Source: an uncultured eubacterium 1-6
Lineage (GTDB): Bacteria > Bacillota > Clostridia > Lachnospirales > Lachnospiraceae
Reading direction: 5' to 3'
DNA length: 64,000 nucleotides
Assembly: GCA_903789595.1 (NCBI GenBank)
Contig: CAIFEZ010000020.1
Span: forward strand, 1 to 64,000
Part shown: piece by piece, positions 25,763-35,368 of the stretch
Layout: each line of letters opens with the position of its first letter
How positions within the stretch are numbered: position 1 is the stretch's first letter
Made by a program: the position numbers and the translations under genes
The notes under the pieces: model-generated
Told to the model about the DNA's origin: nothing
What the model saw: only the letters and a program-made list of their open reading frames with translations
Databases searched by the model: none

Positions 25763-26530
25763 TTACTGAAGCCGGTACATTCTGCAGGCGTTTTCCCAGG
25801 TGGTCTGTTCGACTTCTTCCGCCGGGATTCCCTTTAATTCCGCGATGGCGCGTACCACATAGCGGAGATTTCGGGAGCTGTTTCTGGTTCCGCGGTTCGG
25901 CTCCGGAGCCAGATAGGGGCAGTCGGTCTCGAGGACGAGATGGGACAGCGGAACCGCCTGCACCGTTTCCTTCAGACGACGGGCGTTCTTGAACGTGACG
26001 ACGCCGCCGATCCCCAGGTACATCCCCATATCCGCATATTCGAGAGCCTGCTCGACGGAATACGCATAGCAGTGAATCACGCCTCCGATATCTCCGAGCT
26101 TTTCCTCCCTTGCGATACGCATGGTATCCTGCGCGGCGTCCCTGCTGTGAATAATCACCGGAAGTCTGTGTCTTCTCGCCAGGTCCAGCTGCCTTGTGAA
26201 CCAGTAGATCTGTTCCTCCCGGTTATCCTTGTTCCAGTGATAATCCAGGCCAATCTCTCCCACGGCCACACACTTCGGAAGATTCAGATACTCCTCCAGT
26301 TTCTTCATCCGATCCTCATCCAGTTCGCCGACATTGTCCGGATGCAGCCCGAAAGCCGCATAAGCATCCGGACAGTTCTCCGCGATCTTCCGCGTTTTTT
26401 CCAGACTGGACCAGTCGGAGGCCACATTCACAAAACGATTGACATGATAATCCGGAAGGGTCCGGATCATCTCCTCCCTGTCCTCGTCAAAAGCCTCATC
26501 CTCATAATGCGCATGTGTATCAAATATCAT
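25763..26530 (-). CDS. tatD: TatD family metal-dependent hydrolase
   Basis: This is a TIM-barrel metallohydrolase of the TatD/YcfH class, with DNase or other phosphoesterase activity. Metal ligands are visible in FDTHAHY, VGEIGLDYH, VIIHSRDA, IHCYAYS and LETDCPYLAPEP. AGGGG lies 8 nt before the ATG at 26530. The track's 10-residue longer start is not needed. It lies downstream of metG, the neighbourhood typical of tatD in Firmicutes. Confidence 0.93.
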   Translation of the reverse strand: MIFDTHAHYEDEAFDEDREEMIRTLPDYHVNRFVNVASDWSSLEKTRKIAENCPDAYAAFGLHPDNVGELDEDRMKKLEEYLNLPKCVAVGEIGLDYHWNKDNREEQIYWFTRQLDLARRHRLPVIIHSRDAAQDTMRIAREEKLGDIGGVIHCYAYSVEQALEYADMGMYLGIGGVVTFKNARRLKETVQAVPLSHLVLETDCPYLAPEPNRGTRNSSRNLRYVVRAIAELKGIPAEEVEQTTWENACRMYRLQ

Positions 26531-26607
26531 TTCAAATCCCCTTTCCTCACTCGCCTGCATCGAGAAAAAAACACACCTGTTCCGTCATCCTGTATCTCCG
26601 GACGGCT

Positions 26608-26790
26608 GCATTCGTGCCCGGATACAGAAGAAAACCCTGCCGCACGAAAATATCCGTGAATCCGGATATGATCGCGTTCGCGCCCGGATACAAAAGAAAA
26701 CCCTGTCGCAGCAGGACATCTGTGAAAGCGCATATAATCGCATTCATGCCCGGATACAGAAGAAGACTGCAACATACAAATGCTGCAGTC
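26608..26790. repeat. 66-bp direct repeat, about 2.8 copies
   Basis: GCATTCGTGCCCGGATACA recurs at 26608, 26674 and 26740, exactly 66 bp apart, with related sequence between. The period is a multiple of three, so false ORFs run through it on both strands. It fills the spacer between metG and tatD. Confidence 0.8.
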
Positions 26791-26796
26791 TTCCTG
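26761..26796 (-). terminator. Hairpin downstream of metG
   Basis: GAAGACTGCA pairs with TGCAGTCTTC around a 12-nt loop. The minus strand continues TTCTG, so the T tract is weak, but the position 45 nt after the metG stop suits a terminator. Confidence 0.5.
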
Positions 26797-26839
26797 TCTC
26801 AATTCATCCGCGGTTCCTGCGAATCCCGAAATCTTATTT

Positions 26840-28855
26840 TTATGAAATACCGGCACCTGACGGCATATCCTTTTCCGGGGTCATCAGCGTCACATTTCCC
26901 TCGCTGTCTTCCGCGGCGAGAATCATACCCTGGGACTCCAGACCGGCAAGCTTCGCCGGCTTCAGGTTAATCAGACACATAACCTTCTTCCCGACCATTT
27001 CCTCCGGCTTGTACCATTTCTTGATGCCGGACACGATCTGGCGGGTCTGATCGCCGAACTTAATCTGAGATACAAGGAGCTTCTTCGACTTCGGAACCTC
27101 CCTGCACTCCAGCACCTCTCCTACCGCGAACTGCATCTTCGCGAAATCATCGTAGGTGATCTCGTCCTTCGGCTCGATGTGGATCTCCTGCTTTTCTTCT
27201 CCCGCTTTGGCGGAAGCGTCATCGGCTTTGCCGCTCTCCGCAGAAGCTGCCTCTCCCGACGCGCCCTTCTGCTTTGCGCGGATCTCTTCGACCTTTTCCA
27301 TGACGTCCTTCAGATCCTGTCTTGCGAAGAGAATCTCCGGCTTATCCGTTACCTTTGTGCCGCTCTCGTACAGACCGAATTTGTCGGCGTCCGCGTAATC
27401 TCTCTTCTTCGTATTGAGCTGGCTGAGAATCCGCTCGGTGGTCTCCGGCATATACGGCTCAAGGAGAGACGCGCCTATGGTAATACTCTCCGCCAGATTG
27501 TAGAGAACCGTCGCAAGCCGGTCCTTCTTTGCCTCGTCCTTCGCAAGCGCCCACGGCATCGTCTCGTCGATGTACTTGTTGCAGCGCTTGAAGAGCGCGA
27601 AAATCTCGGTAATAGAATCCGCGACATGGAGCCCCTTCATCTTCTCCTCGACCCTGCCGGCCGTCGCAGTGACAACCGCCTTCAGATCATCGTCCACCGG
27701 CTCGTCCGCGTTTCTGTTCTCGACGATTCCGCCAAAATACTTATTGGACATAGATATCGTGCGGTTCACCAGATTGCCCAGCGTGTTCGCCAGATCGGAA
27801 TTGAGCCGTTCCACCATCAGCTCCCAGCTGATGACGCCGTCATTCTCAAAGGGCATCTCATGAAGAACAAAGTAACGCACCGCGTCGACGCCGAAGAGAC
27901 TGACCAGATCGTCCGCATAGATCACATTTCCCTTTGACTTGCTCATCTTGCCGTCCGCCTGGATCAGCCACGGATGTCCGAACACCTGCTTCGGAAGCGG
28001 CTCCCCCAGCGCCATCAGGAAGATCGGCCAGTATATCGTGTGGAAACGGATGATATCCTTTCCGACCAGATGAAGATCCGCCGGCCAGAACTTTTTGTAT
28101 TCCTCGCTGCTGTTCCCGTCCGCGTCATAGCCGAGGCCGGTGATATAGTTCGCCAGCGCGTCCAGCCATACGTAGACGACATGCTTGTCGTCAAAATCCA
28201 CCGGGATGCCCCACTTGAAGGATGTCCGGGAGACGCAGAGATCCTGAAGGCCGGGAAGCAGGAAGTTGTTCATCATCTCATTTTTTCTCGATACCGGCTG
28301 AATAAATTCAGGATGCTCATTGATATATTCGATCAGCCTGGGGGCATATTTGCTCATTCTGAAGAAATATGCCTCCTCCTTTGCTCTTGTAACAGGCCGT
28401 CCGCAGTCCGGACACTTGCCGTCCACCAGCTGGGAATCGGTCCAGAAGGACTCGCACGGCGTACAGTACCAGCCCTCATAATGACCCTTGTAGATATCTC
28501 CCTGCTCATAGAACTTCTTGAAGATCTTCTGAACCTGTCTGACGTGATACGCGTCCGTCGTGCGGATGAACTTGTCATAGGAGGTATTCATCAGATCCCA
28601 GATCCGGTGAATCTCGGCTGCCACATCGTCTACATACTGCTGCGGCGTGCATCCCTTTTCCTCGGCCTTGTTCTCAATCTTCTGACCGTGCTCGTCCGTG
28701 CCGGTCTGAAAATATACCTGATACCCCTGCATTCTGCGGAATCTCGCGATGCTGTCCGCAAGAACGATCTCATAGGTATTCCCGATGTGCGGTTTTCCGG
28801 ACGCATATGCAATCGCCGTAGAAATGTAATAGTTCTCTCCTGTGTGTTTTACCAT
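26840..28855 (-). CDS. metG: Methionyl-tRNA synthetase
   Basis: MetG charges tRNA-Met. The HIGH-like motif is GKPHIGNTYE and the KMSKS loop is DGKMSKSKGN. A single zinc knuckle CTPCESFW...CPDCGRP is present. The C-terminal 110 residues form an OB-fold tRNA-binding domain (MQFAVGEVLECREVP), joined by an Ala/Lys-rich linker. AGAGGTG lies 8 nt before the ATG at 28855, so the track's 19-residue longer start is rejected. It follows hom after a 212-bp spacer with a strong leader hairpin, and no T-box is visible. Confidence 0.96.
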   Translation of the reverse strand: MVKHTGENYYISTAIAYASGKPHIGNTYEIVLADSIARFRRMQGYQVYFQTGTDEHGQKIENKAEEKGCTPQQYVDDVAAEIHRIWDLMNTSYDKFIRTTDAYHVRQVQKIFKKFYEQGDIYKGHYEGWYCTPCESFWTDSQLVDGKCPDCGRPVTRAKEEAYFFRMSKYAPRLIEYINEHPEFIQPVSRKNEMMNNFLLPGLQDLCVSRTSFKWGIPVDFDDKHVVYVWLDALANYITGLGYDADGNSSEEYKKFWPADLHLVGKDIIRFHTIYWPIFLMALGEPLPKQVFGHPWLIQADGKMSKSKGNVIYADDLVSLFGVDAVRYFVLHEMPFENDGVISWELMVERLNSDLANTLGNLVNRTISMSNKYFGGIVENRNADEPVDDDLKAVVTATAGRVEEKMKGLHVADSITEIFALFKRCNKYIDETMPWALAKDEAKKDRLATVLYNLAESITIGASLLEPYMPETTERILSQLNTKKRDYADADKFGLYESGTKVTDKPEILFARQDLKDVMEKVEEIRAKQKGASGEAASAESGKADDASAKAGEEKQEIHIEPKDEITYDDFAKMQFAVGEVLECREVPKSKKLLVSQIKFGDQTRQIVSGIKKWYKPEEMVGKKVMCLINLKPAKLAGLESQGMILAAEDSEGNVTLMTPEKDMPSGAGIS

Positions 28856-28907
28856 TCTATCATCACCTCTTCCGCCGACAGATGAGCCGGCTTCTCTGTT
28901 GAATAAC

Positions 28908-28954
28908 GCCACATGCAGGAGCAGGAGAACGTCATCTCCCGAACCTCATGTGGC
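28908..28954 (-). other. Leader hairpin upstream of metG
   Basis: GCCACATG pairs with CATGTGGC, with an inner GGAGA/TCTCC stem. The 47-nt structure lies about 55 nt before the metG start. It does not match the T-box or S-box core that I know. Its role is unknown. Confidence 0.45.
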
Positions 28955-29067
28955 ATTGAAAATCTGATATTGTTCACGAAAGCTCTGCCGGGCAGAGTTT
29001 TTACGATCCTGCTGCCATTTCAGCTGCGCGGACAGTAACGAATCACTTGCTCAGATTTCTCTCCTTC

Positions 29068-30288
29068 TCAGAAAAATACACGGATTCTTCCGAGGATTTC
29101 TCCCTTCATCTGATCCGCCTTTTCTCCGAATTCAGATTCCTTCATCTTCTTTGTGATAAAGGCGAACTCGCCGGGTACTGCCGGCAGACTGATCGGCTCT
29201 ACTCTTCCGAACACGTCATTCACCTTGTCGATCTTTTCCGATACAGATCCCTTCACGCGCACGAAGAAACGGTTCTCCATCGTGCTGATGTCGCACAGCT
29301 TCAGGGTTCTGCTGCTCCAGTTCATCATAATGTTGCGGTGAAGATGCTTCGCCTCATCCACAACATCCGCCACAACTGCGCTCGCGGTGGGAAGCTTTCC
29401 CGCGCCGCTGCCGTAGAACATGGCGTCTCCGAGAACATTTCCGTGAATAAAAATCGCGTTGAACACGCCGTTTACACTGTAAAGAGGACTGCTGTCGTTG
29501 ATCATGCCCGGGCACACCATGGCATAGAAGCCGTCGTCCGCCTTGCAGCTTGTCGCGAGGAGCTTGACGGCCGCTCCGATTTCCTGCGCGTATTTCATAT
29601 CGGTCGCCGTGATCCTTGTGATTCCCTCGGTATAGATGTCGTGGTAATCCACATGCCGTCCGTATGCCAGGGAAGAAAGGATGGCGATCTTCCGGCAGGC
29701 GTCATATCCTTCAATATCCGCCTCCGGATTGCGCTCCGCGTAGCCGTTATTCTGCGCCTCCGCGAGAGCCTCGTCAAAATCAGACCCGTCGCGGCTCATT
29801 TTCGTCAGAATGTAATTTGTCGTTCCATTCAGAATACCCGTAATCTCATCGATCTCATCCGCCGTGAGAGAAGAGTTCAGCGGGCGGATGATCGGGATTC
29901 CTCCGCCGCAGCTTGCCTCGAACAGATAGTTGATGCTCTTCTCCTTCGCGATCTTCAGAAGCTCGGTTCCGTGTGTCGCAACCAGTTCCTTATTGGAGGT
30001 GCAGACACTCTTTCCCGCAAGGAGAGCGCTCTTGGTAAACTCATACGCCGGATGCAGTCCGCCCATGGTCTCCACGATGATGTCTACCTCCGGGTCCTGC
30101 AGAATCACATTGAAATCATGCACCAGAACCTTCTCCACCGGGTCTCCCGGAAAATCTCTGAGGTCGAGGACGTATTTGATATGGATCTCGTCTCCCGCCT
30201 TCTTGTTGATACTGTCATGGTTGGTATTGATTACTTCAACTACGCCGGAACCTACGGTTCCGTAACCCAGAACGGCAACATTAACCAT
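29068..30288 (-). CDS. hom: Homoserine dehydrogenase with ACT domain
   Basis: Hom reduces aspartate semialdehyde to homoserine for threonine and methionine. The N-terminal Rossmann fold carries VAVLGYGTVGSGVV, the catalytic domain has CTSNKELVATHG and GILNGTTNYILTKM, and an ACT-like regulatory domain (FVRVKGSVSEKIDKVNDVF) ends the protein at 406 residues. GAGGAA precedes the ATG by 10 nt. It lies between prfB and metG, and metG shares the methionine theme. Confidence 0.95.
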   Translation of the reverse strand: MVNVAVLGYGTVGSGVVEVINTNHDSINKKAGDEIHIKYVLDLRDFPGDPVEKVLVHDFNVILQDPEVDIIVETMGGLHPAYEFTKSALLAGKSVCTSNKELVATHGTELLKIAKEKSINYLFEASCGGGIPIIRPLNSSLTADEIDEITGILNGTTNYILTKMSRDGSDFDEALAEAQNNGYAERNPEADIEGYDACRKIAILSSLAYGRHVDYHDIYTEGITRITATDMKYAQEIGAAVKLLATSCKADDGFYAMVCPGMINDSSPLYSVNGVFNAIFIHGNVLGDAMFYGSGAGKLPTASAVVADVVDEAKHLHRNIMMNWSSRTLKLCDISTMENRFFVRVKGSVSEKIDKVNDVFGRVEPISLPAVPGEFAFITKKMKESEFGEKADQMKGEILGRIRVFF

Positions 30289-30319
30289 CTGTATTTTTCC
30301 TCGCTCTCATCTGATGTAG

Positions 30320-30383
30320 GTGTATAAGCTCTTCGAAAACGCACAAAGGCCCGCCTTTCGCGAAGCGGCGCGTGGACTTATAC
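30320..30383. repeat. R2 family mini-element, 64 bp
   Basis: TGTATAAGCTCTTCGAAAACGC at the left is followed by a GCG-rich core and CTTATACA at the right, so the termini of R2 are kept but the centre is deleted. It sits between the prfB stop and the hom start. Confidence 0.7.
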
Positions 30384-30386
30384 AAA

Positions 30387-31515
30387 TTACTTTGCGTGTT
30401 CCTTCTTCTTCAGTGCGGTCCACTTCAGGTACGCATTGATAAACGGATCGATATCGCCGTCCAGTACGGCGCTTGCCTGCGCCCGCTCTTCGCCTGTCCG
30501 GAGATCCTTGACCATCGTGTACGGCTGAAGGACATAGGACCGGATCTGATGTCCCCAGGCGATGTCCGTGACCTCACCGCGGATTCCGGCTTCCTTCTCC
30601 GCCTGCTTCTCCTGCTCCAGCATGTACAGCTTTGATTTCAGGACCTGCATGGCCTTGTCCTTATTCATGTGCTGCGACCGCTCGTTCTGGCAGGTGACCA
30701 CAATGCCGGTCGGCAGATGCGTGATCCGGATTGCCGATGAAGTCTTGTTGATGTGCTGACCGCCCGCACCGCTGGAACGATAGGTGTCCACGCGGATGTC
30801 CTCGTCCCGCACTTCAATGTCGATATCCTTGTCCAGATCCGGCATCACATCGCAAGAGACGAAAGACGTCTGTCTCTTTGCCTGCGCGTTAAACGGCGAA
30901 ATACGCACGAGGCGGTGAACACCTGCCTCCGACTTGAGATAGCCGTATGCATTCTCGCCATTAACCTGGAACATCACCGACTTGATGCCGGCCTCATCGC
31001 CTTCCTGATAGTCCAGCTCTTCTATGCTGAACTGGTGTCTCTCCGCCCACCTGGTATACATGCGGTAGAGCATGCCGCACCAGTCCATGGCCTCTGTACC
31101 GCCAGCACCCGCGTTCAGTCTGACGATCGCGTTGCAGGAATCATATTCCTCGGAGAGAAGCGTCTTGATCCGGATGTTCTCAAGCTTCTCCTTGAATTCA
31201 TCCAGCATCTCCCGCACTTCCGGAACCACGGACTCGTCGTCCTCTTCCTCGCCCATCTCAATCAGTGTCTCGATGTCTTCTCGGGAGGACACAAGCTTAT
31301 TGTAGGTGTCCCGGTCGTCCTTGAGATTTCCGAGCTCTCTCGTCTGCTTCTGAGCCTCCTCCGGGTTGTCCCAGAAATTCGGCTCCTCCATTTTTCTCTC
31401 TAACTCTTCGATCCGCTGCTCTTTGCCAGCGAGGTCAAAGTGAATCCCTCACTTCCACCAATGGCTGATCGAATGTCCTGAGTTCCTGTTTCATGTTTTC
31501 AAGTTCTACTACCAC
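30387..31515 (-). CDS. prfB: Peptide chain release factor 2 (programmed +1 frameshift)
   Basis: RF2 recognises UAA/UGA and hydrolyses peptidyl-tRNA (GGQ motif in SSGAGGQHINKTSSA). The track lists only 334 residues from an internal Met. The true gene starts upstream at a GTG at 31515 (VVVELENMKQEL), preceded by AAGGTGG. It reads 26 codons to CTT-TGA-C, shifts +1 and continues DLAGKEQRIEELERKMEEPNF. Total length is then 375 residues, normal for RF2. The internal stop is UGA, RF2's own codon, giving autoregulation. This is one of the best-known recoding events and the site is intact here. Confidence 0.95.
31433..31449 (-). promoter_or_regulatory. prfB programmed frameshift site
   Basis: The minus strand reads AGGGATTCACTTTGAC: a Shine-Dalgarno-like AGGGA just before CTT, then the UGA stop followed by C, the classical slippery context for +1 shift. 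Confidence 0.92.
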
Positions 31516-31756
31516 CAGCTTCACCACCTTTTGTTCTGTGAACATTTTATTCCGGTTTGGGTATTTTATCTGTAAGGGCCGGTTCCGAAAACCGGTAATC
31601 GGGGCCCTGCGGCGGCACAGGATAGCTGCGCTTTGCAGATTCTGTCCTGTCATCCGCCTGACCTGCATGACGATGCTGTCACACCGGCATCCATTCATCC
31701 GGCGCGGCAGCTTCCATAAGCAGATATCCGCTCAGATGTCAGGAGAAAATATCCGC

Positions 31757-34357
31757 TCAGATATCAAGCGGCGGCGCTCCCTTCCGTCCGTGGCACTGCT
31801 TGTACTTCAGGCCGCTTCCGCACGGGCAGGGGTCGTTCGGATAAATCTTTTTCGCCTTTCTCTGTACCGGCTTCTTCTCCGATTCATCGTCCTTGTTCGT
31901 TCCGGTAACCTGAGCCACCTGCTCACGCTCCACCTTCTCCTCGATGCGGACATGGTACAGAAGACGAATGGTGTCCTCCTGAATCGATGCGGTCATCTCA
32001 TTGAACATGTCGTAGGCCAGCATCTTGTATTCTACCTTCGGATCCTTCTGGCCGTATGCCTGAAGGCCGATTCCCTGACGCAGCTGCTCCATGTCATCGA
32101 TATGATTCATCCATTTCTCATCGATCACACGCAGAAGGATGACACGCTCCAGCTCACGGATCTGCTCCTCAGACTGGAACTGGGCCTCCTTCTCCTCGTA
32201 AAGCCGGACAGCCTTGTCCTTGAGATTCTGCTTCAGCTCTTCCTTGCCCTTCTTCAGAGCGGTCACGTCTTCCTTCGTGATCTTCTCAAGCGGAATAATC
32301 GGCAGCAGGAGACGATTCAGCTCGTCCAGATCCCAGTTCTCCGGCTCATCTCCGCTCTCGCCGATCGCCCGCTCCACGGTGTTGTCGATCGTGTCGTAAA
32401 TCATCTTCATGATGGAGTCGCGCATGCTCTCGCCGTCCAGTACCTGGCGGCGCTCCTTGTAGATAATCTCTCTCTGCTCATTGTTGACAAGGTCGTAATC
32501 CAGCAGATTCTTACGGATTCCGTAGTTATTGCCCTCGATCTTCTCCTGCGCCTTCTCGATCGTGGAGGAAAGCATCTTGTGATGAATCTCCTCTCCCTCG
32601 GCCACGCCCAGAGACTTGAAGACGGACATCAGCTTCTCGGATCCGAACAGACGAAGAAGGTCGTCTTCCAGTGACAGATAGAAACGGCTTTCGCCCGGAT
32701 CTCCCTGCCGTCCGGAACGTCCGCGCAGCTGATTGTCGATACGTCTCGACTCATGGCGCTCCGTACCGATGACCTTCAGTCCGCCGGCCGCTCTCGCTTC
32801 CTCGTCAAGCTTGATATCGGTACCACGGCCCGCCATATTCGTGGCGATGGTTACCGCGCCCGCCTCTCCGGCGTGGGAGATAATCTCGGCCTCGAGCTCA
32901 TGATACTTTGCATTCAGCACCTGATGCGGGATTCCCTCCTTCTTCAGCATGCGGCTGAGAAGCTCCGAGGTATCGATATTCACGGTGCCGACAAGCACCG
33001 GCTGCTTCTTCGCGTGAGAGGCCTTGACGTCCTCGATCACTGCGCGGTATTTTTCCTTCTTTGTGATGTAAACCGCGTCATCATGATCGATACGGGCGAT
33101 CGGCTTATTCGTCGGAATTTCGATGACGTCCATTCCGTAGATATCGCGGAACTCCTGCTCCTCAGTCAGAGCGGTACCTGTCATACCGGCCTTCTTCTCA
33201 TATTTGTTGAAGAAGTTCTGGAAGGTAATGGTGGCGAGGGTCTTGCTCTCCCGCTTTACCTTAACATGCTCCTTAGCCTCGATCGCCTGATGCAGTCCGT
33301 CCGAATAACGGCGGCCCGGAAGCACACGGCCGGTAAACTCATCTACGATGTAGACCTGATCGTCCTTGACGATGTAATCGCGGTCCTTGAACATCAGATT
33401 GTGCGCACGGAGCGCCAGAATGATGTTGTGCTGAATCTCGAGATTCTCCGGATCAGAGAGGTTGTCGATGTGGAAAAACTGCTCCACCTTTTTGACGCCC
33501 TGCTCGGTAAGAGTTACGATCTTGTCCTTTTCATTGACGATAAAGTCTCCGGTCTCCTCAATTTCCTCGCCCATGATGGCGGTCATCTTGGTGACCTCGC
33601 CGGAGGCCTCGCCGCGCTGAAGCTGCGTCGCGAGAATATCGCAGGTCTCGTAGAGCTTCGTGGACTTTCCGCTCTGTCCGGAAATAATCAGAGGTGTGCG
33701 GGCCTCATCGATCAGAACCGAGTCAACCTCATCGATGATCGCATAAGCGAGATCTCTCTGTACCATCTGATCCTTGTATATCACCATGTTGTCACGAAGG
33801 TAGTCAAAACCGTCCTCGTTGTTTGTGACATAGGTGATGTCACAGTTGTACTGCGCACGGCGCTCGTCATTCTTCATGCTGTTCAGAACGCATCCCACGG
33901 TCAGACCCAGGAACTCATGAACCTTTCCCATCCAGCCGGCGTCACGGCTTGCCAGGTAATCATTGACGGTGATGATGTGCACGCCCCTGCCCGTGAGGGC
34001 ATTCAGATAAGCCGGCATTGTGGATACAAGGGTTTTTCCTTCACCGGTCTTCATCTCCGCGATTCTTCCCTGGTGCAGGATAATGCCTCCGATAATCTGA
34101 ACTCTGTAGGGTTCCATGCCGAGTACACGCTTCGCCGCCTCCCTTACGGTTGCAAATGCCTCCGGGAGAAGGTCATCCAGTGTCTCGCCGCCCGCCAGAC
34201 GGTCCTTGTACTCCTTTGTCTTGGCGCGAAGCTCATCGTCGCTGAGCGCCTGCATGGCGGGACGATAGGATTCTACCTTGTCTACGATCGGCTCAATTCG
34301 TTTTAACTCTCTCTGGCTGTGCGTACCAAAGATTCTCTCTGATAATTTCATTCCCAA
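31757..34357 (-). CDS. secA: Preprotein translocase ATPase SecA
   Basis: SecA drives Sec-dependent export. Visible parts are Walker A MKTGEGKT, Walker [27 protein letters not shown] of the second motor domain, the helical scaffold, and the C-terminal zinc motif [15 protein letters not shown] that binds SecB or ribosomes. At 866 residues it is complete. The start is uncertain: a TTG at 34357 has AGGAG at an ideal 8-nt spacing, while the ATG at 34351 (MKLSERIFG) is two codons further. It sits between hpf and prfB, the conserved Firmicutes order. Confidence 0.96.
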   Translation of the reverse strand: MGMKLSERIFGTHSQRELKRIEPIVDKVESYRPAMQALSDDELRAKTKEYKDRLAGGETLDDLLPEAFATVREAAKRVLGMEPYRVQIIGGIILHQGRIAEMKTGEGKTLVSTMPAYLNALTGRGVHIITVNDYLASRDAGWMGKVHEFLGLTVGCVLNSMKNDERRAQYNCDITYVTNNEDGFDYLRDNMVIYKDQMVQRDLAYAIIDEVDSVLIDEARTPLIISGQSGKSTKLYETCDILATQLQRGEASGEVTKMTAIMGEEIEETGDFIVNEKDKIVTLTEQGVKKVEQFFHIDNLSDPENLEIQHNIILALRAHNLMFKDRDYIVKDDQVYIVDEFTGRVLPGRRYSDGLHQAIEAKEHVKVKRESKTLATITFQNFFNKYEKKAGMTGTALTEEQEFRDIYGMDVIEIPTNKPIARIDHDDAVYITKKEKYRAVIEDVKASHAKKQPVLVGTVNIDTSELLSRMLKKEGIPHQVLNAKYHELEAEIISHAGEAGAVTIATNMAGRGTDIKLDEEARAAGGLKVIGTERHESRRIDNQLRGRSGRQGDPGESRFYLSLEDDLLRLFGSEKLMSVFKSLGVAEGEEIHHKMLSSTIEKAQEKIEGNNYGIRKNLLDYDLVNNEQREIIYKERRQVLDGESMRDSIMKMIYDTIDNTVERAIGESGDEPENWDLDELNRLLLPIIPLEKITKEDVTALKKGKEELKQNLKDKAVRLYEEKEAQFQSEEQIRELERVILLRVIDEKWMNHIDDMEQLRQGIGLQAYGQKDPKVEYKMLAYDMFNEMTASIQEDTIRLLYHVRIEEKVEREQVAQVTGTNKDDESEKKPVQRKAKKIYPNDPCPCGSGLKYKQCHGRKGAPPLDI

Positions 34358-34384
34358 ATTCTAAGCTCCTGTGTGGTTTACGAG

Positions 34385-34408
34385 GAAAAAACGCCTTTCG
34401 GCGTCTTT
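34385..34408 (-). terminator. Terminator between hpf and secA
   Basis: GACGCC-gaa-AGGCGT followed by TTTTTT on the minus strand. It may limit read-through from hpf into secA. Confidence 0.75.
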
Positions 34409-34456
34409 TCCCTCTGGCAGGTCTGCCGGAAACAATGCGGATCCGAAAATCTCAGA

Positions 34457-34984
34457 TCAGTTTTCCGGTTCAATCAGACCATAAGTGTTCCCTTTTCTCT
34501 TGTATACTACATTTACCTGGTCGGTGTCCGCGTTCATGAATACGAAGAAACTGTGTCCGAGAAGCTCCATCTGTACGCAGGCATCTTCCGGATACATCGG
34601 CTTGATATCAAACTTCTTCGTGCGGACGATGCGAATCTCCTCATTCTCCATGTAATCATTGTCGATGTATGTCTTCTGGAAATTGGAAGCAGCCTGTTTC
34701 TTGTCGATGATTTTGGTCTTATACTTGCGAAGCTGACGCTCGATCACCTCTTCTACAAGATCAATGGATACATACATATCGTTGCTGACCTGCTCGGAAC
34801 GGATGATTTTGCCTTTGACAGGAATTGTGACCTCAATTTTCTGTCTTTCTTTTTCCACACTCAGTGTAACGATTACGTTTGTATCCGGTGTGAAATATCT
34901 CTCCAGCTTGCTCAGCTTCTCAGTTACTGCAGCTCTGAGACCATCGGTAATCTCTATGTTTTTTCCACTGATTGTGATATTCAT
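34457..34984 (-). CDS. hpf: Ribosome hibernation promoting factor, long form
   Basis: The N-terminal 100 residues match the S30AE/YfiA domain (MNITISGKNIEITDGLRAAV) and the C-terminal 60 match the dimerisation domain of long HPF (KFDIKPMYPEDACVQMELLGH), so it should form 100S ribosomes in stationary phase. AAGGAG is spaced 8 nt from the ATG at 34984, and I therefore trim nine residues from the track ORF. It lies directly upstream of secA, as in many Firmicutes. Confidence 0.95.
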   Translation of the reverse strand: MNITISGKNIEITDGLRAAVTEKLSKLERYFTPDTNVIVTLSVEKERQKIEVTIPVKGKIIRSEQVSNDMYVSIDLVEEVIERQLRKYKTKIIDKKQAASNFQKTYIDNDYMENEEIRIVRTKKFDIKPMYPEDACVQMELLGHSFFVFMNADTDQVNVVYKRKGNTYGLIEPEN

Positions 34985-35032
34985 AAAAACATCTCCTTTC
35001 GAGGGGTACATACACCCTATTTTGATTAGAAT

Positions 35033-35061
35033 ATTATAACAACAGATCTGTCATTCGTAAA
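35033..35061 (-). promoter_or_regulatory. Promoter of hpf
   Basis: TTTACG and TATAAT are separated by 17 nt on the minus strand, with the start site predicted about 40 nt before the ATG. Confidence 0.65.
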
Positions 35062-35101
35062 GTGCAGATAACTTCTGAACCACTTCTGAATAAACGCCGG
35101 C

Positions 35102-35368
35102 CGAATTGTCAGTTCCTGTTCACGCGCAACTGACAAGGCAAGGATTTCACAGCACCTTTGCCAGAGCATTACTGGCTGTTAAAAGTTTTATCCTTAAATC
35201 CTTCATGGAATAAACAGCGAGGACTGTTTGACGAAGGCGCTCGCGCCTGAGGAGTTCCGCAGCTTCAATAAATAAGGATAAAACTTTGTTACAGCCAGTT
35301 TGCGAATGGCAACAGGGCTGTGAAATTCCTGCCTTTCAGACATCCCGTGAAAAGTAACGAATTGTCAG
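35102..35368. repeat. R1 element with 11-bp flanking direct repeats
   Basis: The 245-bp element 35113-35357 has imperfect inverted repeats of about 75 bp. They begin TTCCTGTTCACG and end CGTGAAAAGTAA, and include ATTTCACAG arms and ACTGGCTGT/ACAGCCAGT with GTTTTATCC/GGATAAAAC. The exact 11-mer CGAATTGTCAG flanks it on both sides (35102-35112 and 35358-35368). The right copy contains the rsmI stop codon. Confidence 0.85.

Noticed and set aside
26515-26970. ORFs with repeated VPGYRRKPCR / FLLYPG peptides
   Set aside because: They are read from the 66-bp tandem repeat on both strands and overlap metG and tatD.
28981-29002. Plus-strand terminator GCTCTGCC-GGGCAGAG-TTTTT
   Set aside because: The hairpin is real, but no plus-strand gene precedes it, so I do not list it as a functional terminator.
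32753-34306. 517-residue plus-strand ORF opposite secA
   Set aside because: It is a shadow of secA. Codon pattern and conservation support secA on the minus strand.
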